DNA of 64,000 nt from Lachnospiraceae bacterium (GTDB lineage: Bacteria > Bacillota > Clostridia > Lachnospirales > Lachnospiraceae), in contig JAFLSW010000007.1 in the NCBI GenBank assembly GCA_022510725.1, forward strand, positions 1-64,000, read 5' to 3'. The position numbers and the translations under genes are program-made. Shown here in pieces: positions 60,900 to 64,000 of this stretch; position 1 is the first letter of the stretch, and every line of letters starts with the position of its first letter. The notes beneath the pieces are model-generated. The model ran no database searches. It saw nothing but the letters and a program-made list of their open reading frames with translations, and was not told where the DNA came from.

Positions 60900-62240
60900 T
60901 TAATCAAACAATCCTCCGAAAAAGTCCTCTGCACTGTAACTGTTCTTATTTTCCTGTTTTCTTTCCGACTGAGGCGAAACCGCTTTTGCCGCAGCGTTTT
61001 CAGATAAAGTGACAAAAACTTTCTGTTCCCGGTATTTTCCCTCTTCATCAGTCCTCATAATGGTCACTTCCACTGTTTCTCCCACTTTATAATACCGCAG
61101 AGTGCTTTTTAATTCATTATAATTGGATATGGAGATTCCGTCAAAGGCAATGATCACATCCCGTTCCCTCAGTCCTGCTGCTCTGGCGCCGCTGTCTTCT
61201 TCTGTTCCCAGTATATAAACGCCTACGGGAATATTGTACATAGCGGAAAGATCCTCGGAAACATTCTGACAGGTAATGCCCAATATACCCTGTTCTTTCT
61301 CATCTACCAGATCTCTGGTCTGTCTCTGCATCAGCTCTTCCAAAATGGGCTGCGCGGTGGAAATAGGAATGGCATAGCCCATGCCCTCCACCTTGGTACT
61401 GGCAAATTTGGAAGAATTGATGCCGATCACTTCTCCGTTCATATTTAGAAGGGCACCGCCGGAATTGCCTGGATTAATGGCAGCATCGGTCTGGATCAGA
61501 CTTGCTGTCACACCGTCAATGGTCACTTCTCTGTCTTTAGCGCTGACAATGCCTGTGGTAACGCTCTGTCCATAGCCCAAGGAATTGCCGATGGCAATGA
61601 CCTGATCTCCTACTTCCAGACTATCAGAGTCCCCCAACTTGGCAATAGCAATGGAGGATTTGATCTCCGGGGTCAGATCGCTCATTTTTACCGCTATAAT
61701 AGCCAGATCATTGGAAACATCCGTACCCTTGATCTTGGCTTCTACCACCATATTTTCATCATCCTGAAAGCAGACGGACAATTCATTGGATCCGGCAACC
61801 ACATGATTGTTGGTAGCGATCAGCAATTCTTCTTCATTTTGACCGATAATGATGCCGGAGCCAACGCCGGTGGCTTCATACTCATAAGTACCAAACATGC
61901 TGACAACTTCTTCCACACCTACATTAGTAATGGAAACAATGAATGGCATAGAGTTTTCTACAATAGTCGGAATTCCTGTTCCTGCTTGTTTCTGGGACAT
62001 ATTTTGGGCAGAGGCTACACTTTGACTTTGTGTGATAACCATTTCTGCCTCCGGCATATCGGTTTCTGCATGAAACTCTATGCCCTCCCTATCTGTCGCC
62101 TCCTGAAGCTTGATTAAGGCATCATCCACACCCGTAGCTTTTATAACTCCTACAAACACCAAAGCTGCCGCCAGTCCAAAGGCTGCACCTCCTGCCAGTA
62201 TCTGCACGGTTTTTTTCAAAAATCTCAACATTTCAGTCAC
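60900..62240 (-). CDS. HtrA/DegP-like trypsin-family serine protease with PDZ domain
   Basis: 446 residues. One N-terminal membrane anchor (FLKKTVQILAGGAAFGLAAA) is followed by an extracytoplasmic linker, a trypsin-like domain with the triad His in ATNNHVVAGS, Asp in DVSNDLAIIAVK and Ser in INPGNSGGALLN, and a PDZ domain (about 315-405; GVYILGTEEDSGARAAGLRE). HtrA proteases degrade misfolded exported proteins. The PDZ domain is single. It is 70 bases after the MBL-fold gene. Confidence 0.93.
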   Translation of the reverse strand: MTEMLRFLKKTVQILAGGAAFGLAAALVFVGVIKATGVDDALIKLQEATDREGIEFHAETDMPEAEMVITQSQSVASAQNMSQKQAGTGIPTIVENSMPFIVSITNVGVEEVVSMFGTYEYEATGVGSGIIIGQNEEELLIATNNHVVAGSNELSVCFQDDENMVVEAKIKGTDVSNDLAIIAVKMSDLTPEIKSSIAIAKLGDSDSLEVGDQVIAIGNSLGYGQSVTTGIVSAKDREVTIDGVTASLIQTDAAINPGNSGGALLNMNGEVIGINSSKFASTKVEGMGYAIPISTAQPILEELMQRQTRDLVDEKEQGILGITCQNVSEDLSAMYNIPVGVYILGTEEDSGARAAGLRERDVIIAFDGISISNYNELKSTLRYYKVGETVEVTIMRTDEEGKYREQKVFVTLSENAAAKAVSPQSERKQENKNSYSAEDFFGGLFD

Positions 62241-62310
62241 TCCCTTATCCAGATCAGCTTTATTCTTTACAACTGTTACACTGAAAGAATATTCCTAATT
62301 TGTTATGGAT

Positions 62311-63075
62311 TTATGTTTCCTTTGTGAAAAAAATGTGTTTTTTGATCAAAGGGATCCAGGCCTTCTTTTCCTCATCCTGTTCACAATGATTCAGATAGCG
62401 GTCTATGACTCCGTAATCCTCCCACATGTGCATGGGATATACTTCTTTAACCGGAACAGATGATAAAAACGCATCCATTCCATAGCAATAAGCATCCTGC
62501 AGTCTGGGATCTAAGGGCACAAATGCCACATCCAAAACAGCGCCCTCTTCCTGCAGCCAGCTTTGCAGCGATCCCATCTCTTCTTGATATACTTTTTCCT
62601 GGGTAGCATTAAAGCTTTCTACTTCACCTTCCCAATGCCACCAGTTCAAGTCTCCGGCATGATAGATCCGCTTGTTTTCCACCGTTACATAAAAAGCGAC
62701 ACCTTCGTCAGTCGACTTTAAAGTGCGTATTTTCAGGCTTTCGCCGCCCTGCAAGGGAAGCTCCAGTTCCCTATGGGAAGGGAGCCGATGGATTCGTTCT
62801 TTGACAACCGGATCCACTCCTTTTCTTTCCAGATAATTGTCGCTTAGGCGGATGTCGCTTCCGAACACATAATAAACACCGCCCGGATGACTCTTTAAGT
62901 CAAAGATCCGAAAATCAAAATGGTCGGGATGTTTGTGGCTGGCAAAAACGATCAATGGTTTATGAGCAGGAAAAGCCGGCAGCTCTCCCTTAAAATAATC
63001 AAAAAGAAGAATTGCCGACTCCGTTTCTACCAGATAGCCGCTGTGATACAAATAGGTTACCTTCATTTTCCTCAT
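62311..63075 (-). CDS. MBL-fold metal-dependent hydrolase
   Basis: 254 residues. The metal-binding motif is [12 protein letters not shown] (H-x-H-x-D-H), with later His in [14 protein letters not shown] and [10 protein letters not shown]. The layout matches the UlaG-like branch of the beta-lactamase fold superfamily. Its first ATG overlaps the clpB stop (ATGA); the ATG three codons in (63066) also has a GAGGAAA site. Substrate unknown. Confidence 0.88.
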   Translation of the reverse strand: MRKMKVTYLYHSGYLVETESAILLFDYFKGELPAFPAHKPLIVFASHKHPDHFDFRIFDLKSHPGGVYYVFGSDIRLSDNYLERKGVDPVVKERIHRLPSHRELELPLQGGESLKIRTLKSTDEGVAFYVTVENKRIYHAGDLNWWHWEGEVESFNATQEKVYQEEMGSLQSWLQEEGAVLDVAFVPLDPRLQDAYCYGMDAFLSSVPVKEVYPMHMWEDYGVIDRYLNHCEQDEEKKAWIPLIKKHIFFTKET

Positions 63076-64000
63076 TTCCTTTTTGCGACAAGCTTGTCAT
63101 TTTCTACATCAATGGTAATTTCATCGTCTATAACCACCGAATCGGATAAGATCAGCTTTGCCGCTGCCGTTTCTACATATTTTTGCATATATCGCTTCAA
63201 AGGTCTTGCTCCATACACCGGATCATAACCCTCTGCGGCAATGTAATCTTTTGCAGCTTCCGTACAGGATAAGGAAAGATCCTTATCTTGCAGACGCCTG
63301 TTCAGATCCTGCAATATCAAGTCTATCATAGCACGAATGTTGTCTTTTGTCAGCGGTTTAAAGAGAATGGTCTCATCCAAACGGTTCAAAAACTCCGGTC
63401 TGAAATGACCTCGAAGCTCCCCAAGTACCGCTTCCTGCGCCGACTCTGCTATCTCTCCCGCTTCCGTAATGCCTTCCAACAGGTAGGATGCACCGATATT
63501 GGAGGTCATGATCAGGATCGTATTTTTAAAATCCACGGTTCTGCCAAGGGAATCCGTAATCCGCCCATCATCCAATACCTGCAACAGCACATTGAATACA
63601 TCGGGATGGGCTTTTTCCACCTCGTCAAAGAGCACAACAGAGTATGGTTTGCGTCTGACTGCTTCAGTCAACTGTCCGCCTTCCTCATATCCCACATAGC
63701 CGGGAGGGGCTCCAATCAGTCTGGATACGGAATATTTTTCCATATACTCGCTCATGTCGATGCGGACCATATTGCTTTCGTCATCAAACAAGGCCTGGGC
63801 CAAAGTCTTGGCAAGCTCCGTCTTTCCTACACCGGTAGGCCCCAGGAAAAGGAATGACCCAATGGGTTTGCCGGGGTCCTTGATGCCTGCTTTGGAACGC
63901 ATAATAGCTTCTGACACCTTTGTCACTGCCTCATCCTGGCCGATCACCCGCTTATGCAGCTCTTCTCCCAGGTGAAGGGTTTTGTTTCTCTCGCTTTCCG
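63072..64000 (-). CDS. clpB: ATP-dependent chaperone ClpB, C-terminal part (cut by the window edge)
   Basis: The frame is open to the right edge, so only the last 309 residues are visible. They begin [20 protein letters not shown] and cover the second AAA+ module: Walker [39 protein letters not shown], Walker [17 protein letters not shown], sensor [12 protein letters not shown] and the D2-small domain ending [14 protein letters not shown]. This matches ClpB, which resolves protein aggregates. It closely resembles the ClpC second module at 2.2-3.2 kb, so the missing N-terminus would be needed to exclude another Clp ATPase. Confidence 0.92.
   Translation of the reverse strand, partial: ESERNKTLHLGEELHKRVIGQDEAVTKVSEAIMRSKAGIKDPGKPIGSFLFLGPTGVGKTELAKTLAQALFDDESNMVRIDMSEYMEKYSVSRLIGAPPGYVGYEEGGQLTEAVRRKPYSVVLFDEVEKAHPDVFNVLLQVLDDGRITDSLGRTVDFKNTILIMTSNIGASYLLEGITEAGEIAESAQEAVLGELRGHFRPEFLNRLDETILFKPLTKDNIRAMIDLILQDLNRRLQDKDLSLSCTEAAKDYIAAEGYDPVYGARPLKRYMQKYVETAAAKLILSDSVVIDDEITIDVENDKLVAKRK

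Noticed and set aside
1-64000. tRNA, rRNA, insertion sequences and prophage genes
   Set aside because: No cloverleaf-forming gene, rRNA stretch, transposase, integrase or phage structural gene was recognised anywhere in the window.

Overview
The window looks like a chromosomal segment of a Gram-positive anaerobe of the Clostridia, most likely a Lachnospiraceae-type bacterium. This is inferred from the gene families (ClpC, RarA, DUF4250, DUF4364, DUF1385, a CarD-like regulator, YtrA-type GntR with its ABC transporter, Zn-type L31, many short lipoproteins), from AGGAGG-type ribosome binding sites and from -35/-10 promoters with 16-18 bp spacers. I see no rRNA or tRNA gene, CRISPR array, prophage or insertion sequence.

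Layout. 1-6.6 kb (- strand): the first codons of an unknown gene, radA, a small conserved-looking protein, clpC and a cadherin-like membrane protein with 12-residue repeats. 6.9-10.4 kb: purine genes purE-purM-purN-purD. They are preceded by a ~400-bp imperfect palindrome (10459-10862). 10.9-18.5 kb: an M29-type aminopeptidase, two small membrane proteins, pyrF-pyrE behind a TPR lipoprotein, a DUF1189-like membrane protein and argJ. 18.5-30.4 kb: trmO with a CarD-like gene, a membrane-bound spermidine-synthase-like protein with a GH5 glycosidase, a KdpE/KdpD-like two-component system with a 48-residue membrane protein, a Csp-like subtilase, a MATE pump, and murD overlapping a murL-like gene. 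30.4-38.2 kb: mixed orientation, with AraC, DUF2156, a GntR-ABC operon, DegV, an XRE membrane regulator and a lipoprotein. 38.2-42.9 kb: prfA-prmC-DUF1385, rpmE and rho.

43.1-52.9 kb (+ strand) is the accessory core: six intact tandem paralogous lipoprotein genes and one decayed copy. They combine Ig-like modules with a shared C-terminal module centred on a D-C-G-x-D-G motif. 53.0-55.7 kb holds malic enzyme, a TIGR01212 radical SAM protein and DUF4364. 55.7-64 kb (- strand) holds a phosphodiesterase, rarA, a polysaccharide deacetylase, a ferredoxin-ASKHA protein, DUF4250, an HtrA protease, an MBL-fold hydrolase and the C-terminal part of clpB, which runs off the window.

Four things deserve attention. 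(1) The lipoprotein array shows duplication, internal domain doubling and decay. (2) The 10-mer GTTTACATAA occurs at least 14 times in 64 kb; 12 copies encode Tyr-Val-Asn with the same codons and two lie in the CarD promoter region. (3) The long quasi-palindrome lies between a good promoter and purE. (4) The murL-murD pair fits the alternative MurD2/MurL route for adding D-glutamate to peptidoglycan. Three genes of under 60 codons were found by reading the gaps: 13312-13464, 24192-24338 and 60706-60879.
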